Part shown: in pieces, positions 17,467 through 25,394 of the stretch
Layout of the letters: each line of letters starts with the position of its first letter
Position numbering within the stretch: the first letter of the stretch is position 1
NCBI GenBank assembly: GCA_020438135.1
Contig: JAGQVF010000155.1
Location: 1-35,931, forward strand
From: Bacteroidales bacterium
GTDB lineage: Bacteria > Bacteroidota > Bacteroidia > Bacteroidales > JAADJA01
Direction: 5' to 3'
Length of the DNA stretch: 35,931 bases
Notes under the pieces: generated by a model
Told to the model about the DNA's origin: nothing
The model's database searches: none
The model's input: the letters and a program-made list of their open reading frames with translations, nothing else
Position numbers and translations under genes: made by a program

Positions 17467-18033
17467 ATGAAAACTGCCAACGAAGTCGAAAAAGAATTTC
17501 TACTCGGTTTAGACGAAAAATATAGTAGAAGTTTGAAAGCCTGGATGCAGGAGATCAAAACAACAGGTCTGAACAAGCAAAAAGAAATTCATGGCTGGTT
17601 AAAAAGTGAAAAGGGGCTAAAGCATAGGGATGCATGGATGCTGGCAGCCATATACCTCAATAATGGAAAACCGGTTTATGGAGATGAATCGGACCTGCTC
17701 GGCAATCAACTGGCAAAATATGAAAATGTGCGAACCCTCTTCGATTTTGTATCGGAACAAATACTGACGACCGTTGAAAAAAGTGAACGTGAGGTTAAAA
17801 AGACCTATGTTTCGTTTAAAAAGAAACGGGAATTTGCCGCTGTGAATATCAGAAAGAATGAGATCAGGCTTGGAATGGATTTGGGTGACGAACCATTTGA
17901 CCATAACCTGCAAAAAGCAAAACTTACCGGACCGATGGCAAGAATATCTCACATGGTTGTTATCAGGAGCGAAAATGATTTTTCAAAACAGATAAAAGAA
18001 CTGCTGAAAAAATCAGCCGGTAGAATAACCTGA
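17467..18033 (+). CDS. DUF4287/DUF5655 domain protein
   Basis: 188 residues from the ATG at 17467. The frame stays open upstream to 17392, but that overlaps DUF1761 and adds an unconserved-looking stretch. Residues about 3-60 (KSRSLKAWMQ-like segment, KQKEIHGWLKSEKGLKHRDAWMLAAIYLNNG) match the DUF4287 helical domain. Residues about 80-185 match DUF5655, a small predicted transport or nucleic-acid associated domain whose function is not established. Soluble, no signal peptide. No function can be assigned. Confidence 0.82.
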   Translation: MKTANEVEKEFLLGLDEKYSRSLKAWMQEIKTTGLNKQKEIHGWLKSEKGLKHRDAWMLAAIYLNNGKPVYGDESDLLGNQLAKYENVRTLFDFVSEQILTTVEKSEREVKKTYVSFKKKREFAAVNIRKNEIRLGMDLGDEPFDHNLQKAKLTGPMARISHMVVIRSENDFSKQIKELLKKSAGRIT

Positions 18034-18317
18034 AAACACGTGAACATGTGCAACGTACCTGTTGATTTTCTGCACATATAAGTGTTGCCGCTACTTTCAG
18101 TTAAACCTTTAAAAATTGCAGGAATTCAGCCACTGTTGATCTTCCTGTGGATGTTTGCCGTTTTTGTAATGGAGTTTTTTATTGGTCCGGCTTTGGCGGC
18201 TGCATTTAAGGATTTGCGAAATTTTAAAAAAAAAGCCGTGGATTTTACCCTTTTTTTAATTTCGTAGCCGATTTTACATTTTAGTATCAAGGTTTTATTA
18301 AATAAAAAATTTGCTTT
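18034..18317 (+). other. Intergenic region with stem-loops, no convincing gene
   Basis: 284 bp. Just after the upstream stop codon lies a two-part stem: AACAC (18035-18039)/GTGTT (18082-18086) outside and ATGTGCA (18046-18052)/TGCACAT (18071-18077) inside, without a T-run. Further on, CGAAATT (18217-18223) pairs with AATTTCG (18258-18264) around opposing A and T runs, an AT-rich hairpin that may act as a terminator or part of the pruA leader. A GTG-started 61-codon frame at 18082-18267 ends inside this hairpin and is not convincing. Confidence 0.55.
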
Positions 18318-19952
18318 ATGAACAATGCAATTTATAGTTTTCGGTCGCCGGATAATGAACCAGTATTGGATTATTTGAAGGGTAGTCCCGAAAGAAAAGG
18401 AATCGAGGAGGAATTAAAACGACAAACCAAACTCGAAGTTGAAATCCCACTGATCATTGGTGGAAAAGAGGTCCGTACCGGGAATACCGGAAAGGTAACC
18501 ATGCCTCATAATCATGGCCATGTGTTAGGTACATATCACAAAGCCGGCACAAAAGAAGTTGAAATGGCCATTAAAGCTGCAGTTGATGCGCAAAAAGAAT
18601 GGTCGGTAACACCGTGGACTGTCAGGGCTTCTGTTCTGCTGAAAGCTGCCGAACTGATTGCAACAAAGTATCGCCACACCATGAATGCAGCCACCATGCT
18701 CGGTCAGAGTAAAACCATTTTTCAATCGGAGATCGACGCTGTTTGTGAAGCCATTGATTTTTTAAGATACAATGCTCATTTTGCAGGTAAAATTTACGAC
18801 GCTCAGCCCAAATCGGCGATGAATCAACTTAACCGAATGGAATACAGGGCACTGGAAGGATTTGTTTTTGCAGTAAGTCCGTTTAATTTCACCTCCATTG
18901 CATCCAACCTTAACATGGCGCCTGTTATGATGGGTAATACTACCATTTGGAAACCGGCTACCACAGCGCTGTTATCCAATTATTACCTGATGAAGATCTT
19001 TATGGAAGCAGGATTGCCTGCCGGTGTTATCAATTACATGCCCGGGCAGGGTTCTGTGATCGGAAATACGGTTGTTGCCTCAAAACATTTTGCAGGATTA
19101 CACTTTACCGGATCAAACGGTACTTTTAATCACCTTTGGCAGGATGTATCCAAAAACCTTACAAATTACATTTCTTATCCACGACTGGTGGGCGAAACCG
19201 GAGGAAAGGACTTTATTTTTGTGCATCCTACGGCCGACACTGAAGAAGTCGCTGCCAATGCCATTCGGGGAGCCTTTGAATTCCAGGGGCAAAAATGTTC
19301 GGCAGTTTCGAGAATGTATATTCCGAAATCACTGTGGCCCCGTATCAAAGATCTGATGGTTGATATGGCCAACGACATCAAAATGGGTGATGCTGCTGAT
19401 TTTTCAGCTTTTATGAATGCGGTTATTTCCGAAACAGCCTTTAACGATATCACTGCTTATATTGATGAAGCAAAAAAATCGAGTGATGCAGAAATTATTG
19501 CAGGTGGCAGCTATGATAAATCGAAAGGTTATTTTATTAAACCGACGATCATTCAGGCACTCAATCCGAAATTTAAAACCATGCAGGAGGAGATTTTCGG
19601 ACCTGTTCTTACAGTCTTTGTTTATGACGATAAAGACCTGGATGAAGCCATCGAATTGTGCGATACTACTTCACCATATGGATTAACCGGTGCTGTATTT
19701 GCCCGCGACAGGGCTGCTGCAGAAATGATCTGTAACAGGTTGCGTTATGCTGCCGGAAATTTCTATATCAATGATAAACCGACCGGTGCTGTTGTAGGCA
19801 TGCAACCATTCGGAGGTTCAAGAGCTTCAGGCACAAACGATAAAGCAGGTGGCGAGTTTAACCTTATCCGTTGGGTAAGTCCGCGAACCATCAAAGAAAC
19901 TTTTGTGCCGGCAACGGAATACAAATATCCCTATCAGAAGGAATTCGAATAG
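18318..19952 (+). CDS. pruA: L-glutamate gamma-semialdehyde dehydrogenase (1-pyrroline-5-carboxylate dehydrogenase)
   Basis: A 544-residue NAD-dependent aldehyde dehydrogenase that oxidises glutamate semialdehyde to glutamate in proline/arginine catabolism. The general base E293 lies in VGETGGKDF and the nucleophile C327 in FEFQGQKCSAVSRMYIP. The C-terminal GNFYINDKPTGAVVGMQPFGGSRASGTNDKAGG is diagnostic for the P5C dehydrogenase subgroup. It is monofunctional, with no proline dehydrogenase domain, and no proline dehydrogenase gene is in the window. Its stop is one base from the convergent antiporter stop. Confidence 0.95.
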   Translation: MNNAIYSFRSPDNEPVLDYLKGSPERKGIEEELKRQTKLEVEIPLIIGGKEVRTGNTGKVTMPHNHGHVLGTYHKAGTKEVEMAIKAAVDAQKEWSVTPWTVRASVLLKAAELIATKYRHTMNAATMLGQSKTIFQSEIDAVCEAIDFLRYNAHFAGKIYDAQPKSAMNQLNRMEYRALEGFVFAVSPFNFTSIASNLNMAPVMMGNTTIWKPATTALLSNYYLMKIFMEAGLPAGVINYMPGQGSVIGNTVVASKHFAGLHFTGSNGTFNHLWQDVSKNLTNYISYPRLVGETGGKDFIFVHPTADTEEVAANAIRGAFEFQGQKCSAVSRMYIPKSLWPRIKDLMVDMANDIKMGDAADFSAFMNAVISETAFNDITAYIDEAKKSSDAEIIAGGSYDKSKGYFIKPTIIQALNPKFKTMQEEIFGPVLTVFVYDDKDLDEAIELCDTTSPYGLTGAVFARDRAAAEMICNRLRYAAGNFYINDKPTGAVVGMQPFGGSRASGTNDKAGGEFNLIRWVSPRTIKETFVPATEYKYPYQKEFE

Positions 19953-19953
19953 G

Positions 19954-20910
19954 TCACCCGTTTGTTAAGATGAACCAGAGGTAGGCGGCATATATCATGG
20001 CCATGATGCCGCCTTCCATTCGATCGATCATGCGGCCGCGGCGTGTAAACACAAAAATGAAAACCAGCAAAGTGGCCAGCACATTGATCCAAAGGTCTAC
20101 ATAAGCTCCGGGTTCAAGAGGTATGGGCTGAATGGTAGCACTGGCCCCGAGAATAAGAAAGGTGTTGAATAAATTGGACCCTATGATATTGCCGATAGAG
20201 ATATCGGCATTTTTTTTAAAAGCAGCCACAAATGAAGTAGAGAGCTCGGGCAGTGATGTTCCGATTGAAAGGATTGTTAAACCGATGATTCGATCTGATA
20301 TTCCATAACTCATTGCAAATTTTTCAGCAAAATAAACGATCAACTGTCCTCCACCTGCCAAAAGGATCATACCGGCTATAATCAGTGTCCATGATTTCCC
20401 CGTTCCCAAAGGTTTGTAGTTTATCTCCCCGTTGTCGTCAGCACGCTTCATTGCAAACCACGAATAATACATAAATACTGCAAAAAATGCGATCAGGATA
20501 AGGCCATCTGACCTGCTGATCATCGCTTCCGCTGAACTGTCGAGAAGAGGATCAGCCGCCATTACCACAAGTATCAGGGCTGCAAGTAAGCAGAGCGGTA
20601 TTTCGATCCAGATGGTCGGGCTCTTCACAGCCATGGGGTAGATCAGAGCTGATAATCCAAGAATTACCAGGATGTTGATAATATTGCTTCCGATCACATT
20701 ACCGAAACTGAATCCTGAATTACCTGAACCGGCTGCCAGCACGTTTACAATCAACTCGGGTGATGACGTTCCAAATGCCACAATGGTAAGACCTATCACA
20801 AGATTGGAGATGTTTTTTCGCTTTGCCACGGCTGTAGCACCATCCACCAGCCAGGTAGCGCCTAAAATTAAAGGAACAAATCCGGCGACCGAATACAACA
20901 GGTTGATCAT
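19954..20910 (-). CDS. Calcium/sodium antiporter (CaCA family, YrbG-like)
   Basis: 318 residues from the ATG at 20910; a TTG three codons upstream is possible but less likely. A polytopic inner-membrane exchanger with two inverted alpha-repeats: repeat 1 has VAFGTSSPELIVNVLAAGSGNSGFSFGNVIGSNIINI, and repeat 2 has LSIGTSLPELSTSFVAAFKKNADISIGNIIGSNLFNT. The acidic residue in each G(T)SxPE motif binds cations. The central loop contains the cytoplasmic KRADDNGEINYK segment. It probably exports Ca2+ using the Na+ or H+ gradient. It is single-gene, divergent from the PKD protein and convergent with pruA. Confidence 0.93.
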   Translation of the reverse strand: MINLLYSVAGFVPLILGATWLVDGATAVAKRKNISNLVIGLTIVAFGTSSPELIVNVLAAGSGNSGFSFGNVIGSNIINILVILGLSALIYPMAVKSPTIWIEIPLCLLAALILVVMAADPLLDSSAEAMISRSDGLILIAFFAVFMYYSWFAMKRADDNGEINYKPLGTGKSWTLIIAGMILLAGGGQLIVYFAEKFAMSYGISDRIIGLTILSIGTSLPELSTSFVAAFKKNADISIGNIIGSNLFNTFLILGASATIQPIPLEPGAYVDLWINVLATLLVFIFVFTRRGRMIDRMEGGIMAMIYAAYLWFILTNG

Positions 20911-20927
20911 AGCGTGCAATTATTTGT

Positions 20928-20935
20928 CAAAAGTA
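20928..20935 (-). promoter_or_regulatory. Promoter -7 box for the antiporter
   Basis: On the minus strand this reads TACTTTTG, an exact TAnnTTTG match, 18 bp upstream of the ATG at 20910. No clear -33 partner at the usual distance. Confidence 0.5.
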
Positions 20936-21009
20936 TACTTTTATTCAGAACATTGGCCGCTGTTTCAGGTTCACTCATCATTCTTCAAATGTTTCGTTTG
21001 GAGCAACCT

Positions 21010-21043
21010 TTTGCATATCTGGCTTGTTTTGTTTGTACTTTTG
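21010..21043 (+). promoter_or_regulatory. Bacteroidota-type promoter for the PKD/T9SS protein
   Basis: TTTG at 21010-21013 and TACTTTTG at 21036-21043 match the -33/-7 consensus with a 22-base spacer, slightly longer than usual. The predicted transcription start is near 21050, about 14 bases before the ATG at 21064. Its position supports starting the protein at 21064 rather than at the upstream in-frame codon 20914. Confidence 0.6.
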
Positions 21044-21063
21044 TATATAAAGATCATAAAAAG

Positions 21064-24006
21064 ATGAAGAGGCATATGTTACATCATTTACGGTTCATAA
21101 TAGTGGCCTTTATGGTCATGTTAATTGGATTAGGCGTTGAAGCGCAGCAATACGATGTGTATAAGGGTAAACAACTTACACGGATCAAAAAGAGTTTTAG
21201 TGAAGTGGAAGAAGATAATGCCCTGTTTCCACAGTTTAAAAGCAAGGGTCGCCGGATACAGAACGAGATTGAAAAATATCCCGAAATGGAACCCGATCAA
21301 AACAATATTTTATACCAGGCCCCAAAGGGGAAATTTAAAGTTACCCAAACATCAAAAGATCCATCACCCCAACCTGATGCCGATTTTCTGGGTTTAGACG
21401 ACAGTGGTGGGTCTATCCCGCCGGATGTGAACGGAGCCCCCGGACCGGATCACCTGATGGTTACCCTCAATACGGAGTTCAGAATCATGGACCGCCAGGG
21501 AAATCCGATCTCTACGGTTAACTCCGGCGCTTTCTGGCATCCCACACCTGGTTCCGGCGGAGTATTCGATCCCAAAATTTCCTACGATCCTTATGAAAAC
21601 CGGTGGATACTGATTGAGCCCAGCTCGTCCGACCCGGCAACCACCCGATTGATGGTGGCAGTTTCAGAAACATCCGATCCAACAGGTGATTGGTTGATGT
21701 ACAGTTTTGACGGAGATCCTGAAAATACCCATTGGTTTGATTATCCTAACTACGGTTTTAATAAAAAATGGATTGTAGTTACCGGTAATCTTTTCGGAGC
21801 CGGTGGAACATATGTAGCGCTGTACGTTTTCAATAAGGAAGACTTATACAATGGTGCTTTTGAGGTGGAATATACCCGCTTTAAAATTTATAACGGGTTT
21901 ACAATTGTTCCTGCCAAAACCTATGACGAGGATGAGGAGGATATTTATATGGTTCACAACGTAACCGGCAACACCGGAGGATTTGGATATATCAATCTCT
22001 GGAAAGTGACTGGTGATGAAAAAGACCCGCAGGTAGAAAACATGGGATCTGTTGGTGTTCCTGAACCATGGAGTAATGGATCATATGCCAATGGCGGAAA
22101 TTTTGCTCCACAGTTGGGCAGTGAAGAAAAGATCAATACTGTTGATGCCCGGATGGAAAACCTGGTATTCCGTAATGGGAAACTATGGACAACACACCAT
22201 GTTTATTTACCACAGGGAAATGTAAATCGATGCGCCGTGCAATGGTGGAATCTCGATACCAGTGGTGAATTATTGCAATGGGGCAGAGTGGACGACCCGG
22301 ACGGAGGAATGTTTTTCGCATTTGCAAGCATTGCCGTCAATGCAAAAGAAGATGTAATGATCGGGTTTGGAAGCTTTTCCGAAAATCAATATGCCAGCTC
22401 ATCCTACGCGTTCCGATATGCAGATGATCCACCCAATGAAATGCGCGAATATTACCAGTACAAAGATGGAAAGGCTCCTTATTTTAAAACATTTGGCGGC
22501 GAACGAAACCGTTGGGGAGATTACACTGCCACCTTTGTAGATCCGGTGGACGATCTTGATTTCTGGACCCTTCAGGAATATGCCGAAACCCCTTCCGGAC
22601 AGGATGAATGGGGAACCTGGTGGGCATATCTCGACCTGAATGCTGCACCAACAGCAGGTTTTCTGGCAAATATAACCAGCGTGCCGGTGGGTAGCCAGGT
22701 TGATTTTACCGATTTTTCGAAATTCGATCCCGATACCTGGATTTGGTATTTTGAAGGAGGTACCCCTGATATTTCAACTGAACAAAATCCTCAGGATATT
22801 CTTTATCAAAATACCGGCCTGTTCGATGTCACACTGATCGCTTCAAACAGTTCGGGTAGCGATACATTGGTACTTCAGGATTATATCAATGTGAATACCA
22901 CTCAGCTTCCGGTTGTTCAATTTGCTGTGGATGATACCATTCCGTGTACCGATCAGGTGGTTCATTTTACCGATCAAACCAAATACAATCCCGTTGGCTG
23001 GACCTGGGAGTTTGATCCCGACCTGGTGACTTTTGTTAATGGGACCAACGAAAATTCACAAAATCCGGAGGTCATTTTTGATAAACCCTATACTTATGAA
23101 GTGAAACTTATTGCGACAAACAACAATGGCAACAGCGAACTGACCAAAACCGCATTGGTAAAGGCAGGTGGTGAAATACTTCCGTTTAATGAAGATTTCG
23201 AAAGCAGAAGCTTCAACATGAAGGGCTGGACTATTGATGACCCGGATGATGATAAAACCTGGAGCTTTTCGCCGGTTGGTGGATTGCCAGGAAGCGAATA
23301 CGCTGCCTATGTTAACATTAAAAACTACATAGGATTTGGAAACCGTGATCGTCTCATTTCTCCCAAACTTAATTTTTATGGTTTTGGCGAAATTTCCCTG
23401 CAGTTCGATTATGCCTATGCCCAGCGTATCGAAACGATGACCGACTCACTTCTTGTTTATATTTCAGAAGATTGTGGCGAAACCTGGACACTGATTCAAA
23501 CCTTTGCAGAGGATACAATGGCTGAAAGATCATTTGCAACCCATGATGCTACAGCACTTGAATTTATCCCGGCTGAGGCTGATGATTGGTGTGGAATGGG
23601 GTCCAATCCTGCTTGTGCCTCCATCGACCTGTCAGAATGGGATGGAAAAGCAGGGATTCAGCTAATGTTTGAAACGTATAATGGTTATGGAAACAACCTT
23701 TTTATCGATAACCTGATGATCTCAGGATTGCCCGACAATGTTCAGGAAAATTCACGTGCTGAAAGGGTTGTATCGGTCTATCCAAATCCTTCTTCAGGAA
23801 AATTTAGTCTTACAACGGATATCACCGGCAACTGTCTGATCAGTATTTATAATATCAATGGAAAAAAAGTTTATAGCTCAACCCGGAGTTTGGGCAATAT
23901 AACTTCTGTGATTGAAATAGAAGCTGCTGGTCTACAAGCCGGAATCTATTTTGTTGAAGTCAGTTCTAAAACCGGATCAGCAGTTGAAAAACTTATTGTA
24001 CGGTAA
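21064..24006 (+). CDS. Secreted PKD-domain protein with T9SS C-terminal sorting domain
   Basis: 980 residues from the ATG at 21064, giving a proper signal peptide (HLRFIIVAFMVMLIGLGVEAQQ). The frame is open back to 20914, but that part lies upstream of the promoter boxes. Residues about 90-520 form a beta-rich domain with GSIPPDVNGAPGPDHLMVTLNTEF, FDPKISYDPYENRWILIE and GNNWGDYT-like segments (RNRWGDYTATFVDP), similar to propeller-like modules of large secreted proteins. Two PKD domains follow (about 527-610, 614-702), then a jelly-roll choice-of-anchor J domain (about 705-889, opening LPFNEDFES), then a type A T9SS signal (about 900-980, opening VSVYPNPSSGKF). It is exported and anchored or released at the surface. 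No catalytic motif recognised; possibly adhesive or polymer-binding. Confidence 0.88.
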   Translation: MKRHMLHHLRFIIVAFMVMLIGLGVEAQQYDVYKGKQLTRIKKSFSEVEEDNALFPQFKSKGRRIQNEIEKYPEMEPDQNNILYQAPKGKFKVTQTSKDPSPQPDADFLGLDDSGGSIPPDVNGAPGPDHLMVTLNTEFRIMDRQGNPISTVNSGAFWHPTPGSGGVFDPKISYDPYENRWILIEPSSSDPATTRLMVAVSETSDPTGDWLMYSFDGDPENTHWFDYPNYGFNKKWIVVTGNLFGAGGTYVALYVFNKEDLYNGAFEVEYTRFKIYNGFTIVPAKTYDEDEEDIYMVHNVTGNTGGFGYINLWKVTGDEKDPQVENMGSVGVPEPWSNGSYANGGNFAPQLGSEEKINTVDARMENLVFRNGKLWTTHHVYLPQGNVNRCAVQWWNLDTSGELLQWGRVDDPDGGMFFAFASIAVNAKEDVMIGFGSFSENQYASSSYAFRYADDPPNEMREYYQYKDGKAPYFKTFGGERNRWGDYTATFVDPVDDLDFWTLQEYAETPSGQDEWGTWWAYLDLNAAPTAGFLANITSVPVGSQVDFTDFSKFDPDTWIWYFEGGTPDISTEQNPQDILYQNTGLFDVTLIASNSSGSDTLVLQDYINVNTTQLPVVQFAVDDTIPCTDQVVHFTDQTKYNPVGWTWEFDPDLVTFVNGTNENSQNPEVIFDKPYTYEVKLIATNNNGNSELTKTALVKAGGEILPFNEDFESRSFNMKGWTIDDPDDDKTWSFSPVGGLPGSEYAAYVNIKNYIGFGNRDRLISPKLNFYGFGEISLQFDYAYAQRIETMTDSLLVYISEDCGETWTLIQTFAEDTMAERSFATHDATALEFIPAEADDWCGMGSNPACASIDLSEWDGKAGIQLMFETYNGYGNNLFIDNLMISGLPDNVQENSRAERVVSVYPNPSSGKFSLTTDITGNCLISIYNINGKKVYSSTRSLGNITSVIEIEAAGLQAGIYFVEVSSKTGSAVEKLIVR

Positions 24007-24045
24007 ACTTCCATAGTTACGGGATTTAACATTACATTTTTTTAC

Positions 24046-24079
24046 AAACCGGGTTATCAGCAACCCGGTTTTGTTTTTT
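24046..24079 (+). terminator. Rho-independent terminator after the PKD/T9SS gene
   Basis: A perfect 10-bp stem, AAACCGGGTT (24046-24055) with AACCCGGTTT (24062-24071), six-base loop, followed by TGTTTTTT. It separates this gene from the ECF operon. Confidence 0.9.
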
Positions 24080-24119
24080 CGGAAAAAATTGAAAAAAATA
24101 TTCTGTTTTTGATTTAAAC

Positions 24120-24145
24120 TGTAACAATCGTTTTTTGATCCGGTC
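24120..24145 (+). promoter_or_regulatory. Candidate ECF-sigma promoter (autoregulatory)
   Basis: TGTAACA at 24120-24126 resembles ECF -35 elements with an AAC core. CGGTC at 24141-24145 resembles the CGTC/GTC -10 element. The spacer between them is 14 bases. The predicted start is roughly 18 bases before the sigma gene start at 24170, so the sigma factor could read its own promoter. Inference from position and known ECF logic. Confidence 0.5.
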
Positions 24146-24169
24146 AAATATATAAACCCGTCAATCAAA

Positions 24170-24739
24170 TTGAGCAAAAAAGATTTAAATAACCAGCTTG
24201 AATTAATTAAAAGGTGTTGTGAAAACGACAAACGGGCACAGTTTGAATTGTACAAAATGTTTTATAAACCGATGTATAATACCAGTCTCAGAATATTAAA
24301 CGATCGAACAGAAGCGGAAGATGTGATGCAGGATTCCTTTCTCATGGCTTTCAGGAAAATAGACGAATATTCGGGTGAAGGAGATTTTGGGGCCTGGTTG
24401 CGCAGAATTGTTGTAAATAACTCAATTGATGCGTTAAAAAAACGGAGACAGTGGATTTTGCCCGGAGACGAAAATCTCGGGGAAGATGAGCCGGAAGAAA
24501 CACAAACAGAGGATACTGAATATAAAATTGCTGAGATTAAATCAGCTATGGGCACATTGCCAGAGCAACACCGGGTAATAATTTCACTTTTTTTATTTGA
24601 GGGATATGATCATGGAGAAATCTCCGAAATTTTGGGGATCTCCTACAATAATTCGCGCACGCGCTATTCAAGAGCCCGGCAAAAACTGTTGGAAGTATTG
24701 TCGGTACAGAGAAAACTGAGTGTTTTTCATCCAAACTAA
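24170..24739 (+). CDS. RNA polymerase ECF sigma factor
   Basis: 189 residues with a TTG start; no in-frame ATG precedes the conserved region. Region 2 covers about residues 25-90 (FYKPMYNTSLRILNDRTEAEDVMQDSFLMAFRKI, then FGAWLRRIVVNNSIDALKKRR). An acidic linker follows, then region 4 at about 125-180 (LPEQHRVIISLFLFEGYDHGEISEILGISYNNSRTRYSRARQKL). It directs core polymerase to a small envelope-response regulon. The next gene encodes a membrane protein with an anti-sigma-like layout, 8 bp downstream, and two secreted beta-repeat proteins follow. Confidence 0.95.
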   Translation: MSKKDLNNQLELIKRCCENDKRAQFELYKMFYKPMYNTSLRILNDRTEAEDVMQDSFLMAFRKIDEYSGEGDFGAWLRRIVVNNSIDALKKRRQWILPGDENLGEDEPEETQTEDTEYKIAEIKSAMGTLPEQHRVIISLFLFEGYDHGEISEILGISYNNSRTRYSRARQKLLEVLSVQRKLSVFHPN

Positions 24740-24747
24740 AGAATGGT

Positions 24748-25290
24748 ATGAAAAGGATCGAAGACAAAATAAAAGACAATCTTAACCTGCTTAATGCAGA
24801 GGAGCCTGATAGCAGCCATCTTGAGCGTTTCAGCGATAAGCTGGACAGGTTTCACGCAACGCAACATGAAAACTGGTTTCAGCGAAACGAACTGGTATTG
24901 AAAATGGCTGCTGCTTTGGCCATCTTTATTACGATAGGTACTTTGCTTTACACAGGAACCTTTTCGCGGTGGAGAACCGTGCTCACCGAGCAGATCGTTG
25001 CAGCCGAGTTACCTGCTGAAGTTAGGGAAGTAATGCAATATTACAATGTAATTACCGAGCAGAAGGTAGAAGAGATCGATAAACTTGCCATTTCGCAGGA
25101 CGAAGCCGACCGTGTTAAAAAGATGGCTCTTGCTGAATTGAAAGACCTCGAACTGGCCCGGTTGGAACTGGAAAAAGAATATACCAAACAACCCGGTAAT
25201 GAACGGATCATGAATGCTATGCTGGCCAATCAACAACGAAAATCAGAGATCCTCGATAAGATATTACATACTTTAAACCAGGTAAATTAA
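24748..25290 (+). CDS. Single-pass membrane protein, probable anti-sigma factor
   Basis: 180 residues. A cytoplasmic N-terminal part of about 48 residues is followed by one membrane helix (about 49-70, LVLKMAAALAIFITIGTLLYTG). The periplasmic part is mostly charged helix ending with ARLELEKEYTKQ and RKSEILDKILHTLNQVN, predicted coiled coil. No zinc-binding HxxxCxxC (ZAS) motif is seen, so it is not a classical ZAS anti-sigma factor. Position directly after the sigma gene and topology make sequestration of the sigma factor the best guess. A homologue-level search would be needed to confirm. Confidence 0.75.
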   Translation: MKRIEDKIKDNLNLLNAEEPDSSHLERFSDKLDRFHATQHENWFQRNELVLKMAAALAIFITIGTLLYTGTFSRWRTVLTEQIVAAELPAEVREVMQYYNVITEQKVEEIDKLAISQDEADRVKKMALAELKDLELARLELEKEYTKQPGNERIMNAMLANQQRKSEILDKILHTLNQVN

Positions 25291-25298
25291 TTTAAATC

Positions 25299-25394
25299 AT
25301 GAATGCTATTGATAACCATTTGGTTATCCGGCTCTCAGACAAAAAGCATTCTCCCCTGACAGGGGTAAATAAACGAAAACAATCAGACAGATGA
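25299..25394 (+). CDS. 31-codon leader ORF overlapping the next start codon
   Basis: ATG at 25299, 31 codons, TGA at 25392-25394, overlapping the ATG of the DUF4097-like gene as ATGA. The peptide is MNAIDNHLVIRLSDKKHSPL followed by a basic end. Two hairpins lie within it. It may be a translation-coupling leader or chance; no family recognised and no strong ribosome-binding site is seen. Confidence 0.35.
   Translation: MNAIDNHLVIRLSDKKHSPLTGVNKRKQSDR
25311..25365 (+). promoter_or_regulatory. Two small hairpins in the leader of the DUF4097-like gene
   Basis: First hairpin: GATAACC (25311-25317) with GGTTATC (25322-25328), loop ATTT. Second hairpin: CCCCT (25353-25357) with AGGGG (25361-25365), loop GAC. 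Both stems are perfect and lie between the anti-sigma-like gene and the next start, so they may affect translation or mRNA stability. No T-run follows either. Confidence 0.5.

Noticed and set aside
18082-18267. 61-codon ORF with GTG start and a hydrophobic stretch
   Set aside because: No convincing start context, overlaps a stem-loop at its 5' end and an AT-rich hairpin at its 3' end, and has no recognisable family.
20914-21063. N-terminal extension of the PKD/T9SS protein
   Set aside because: It overlaps the promoter boxes and would place 50 residues before a normal signal peptide.
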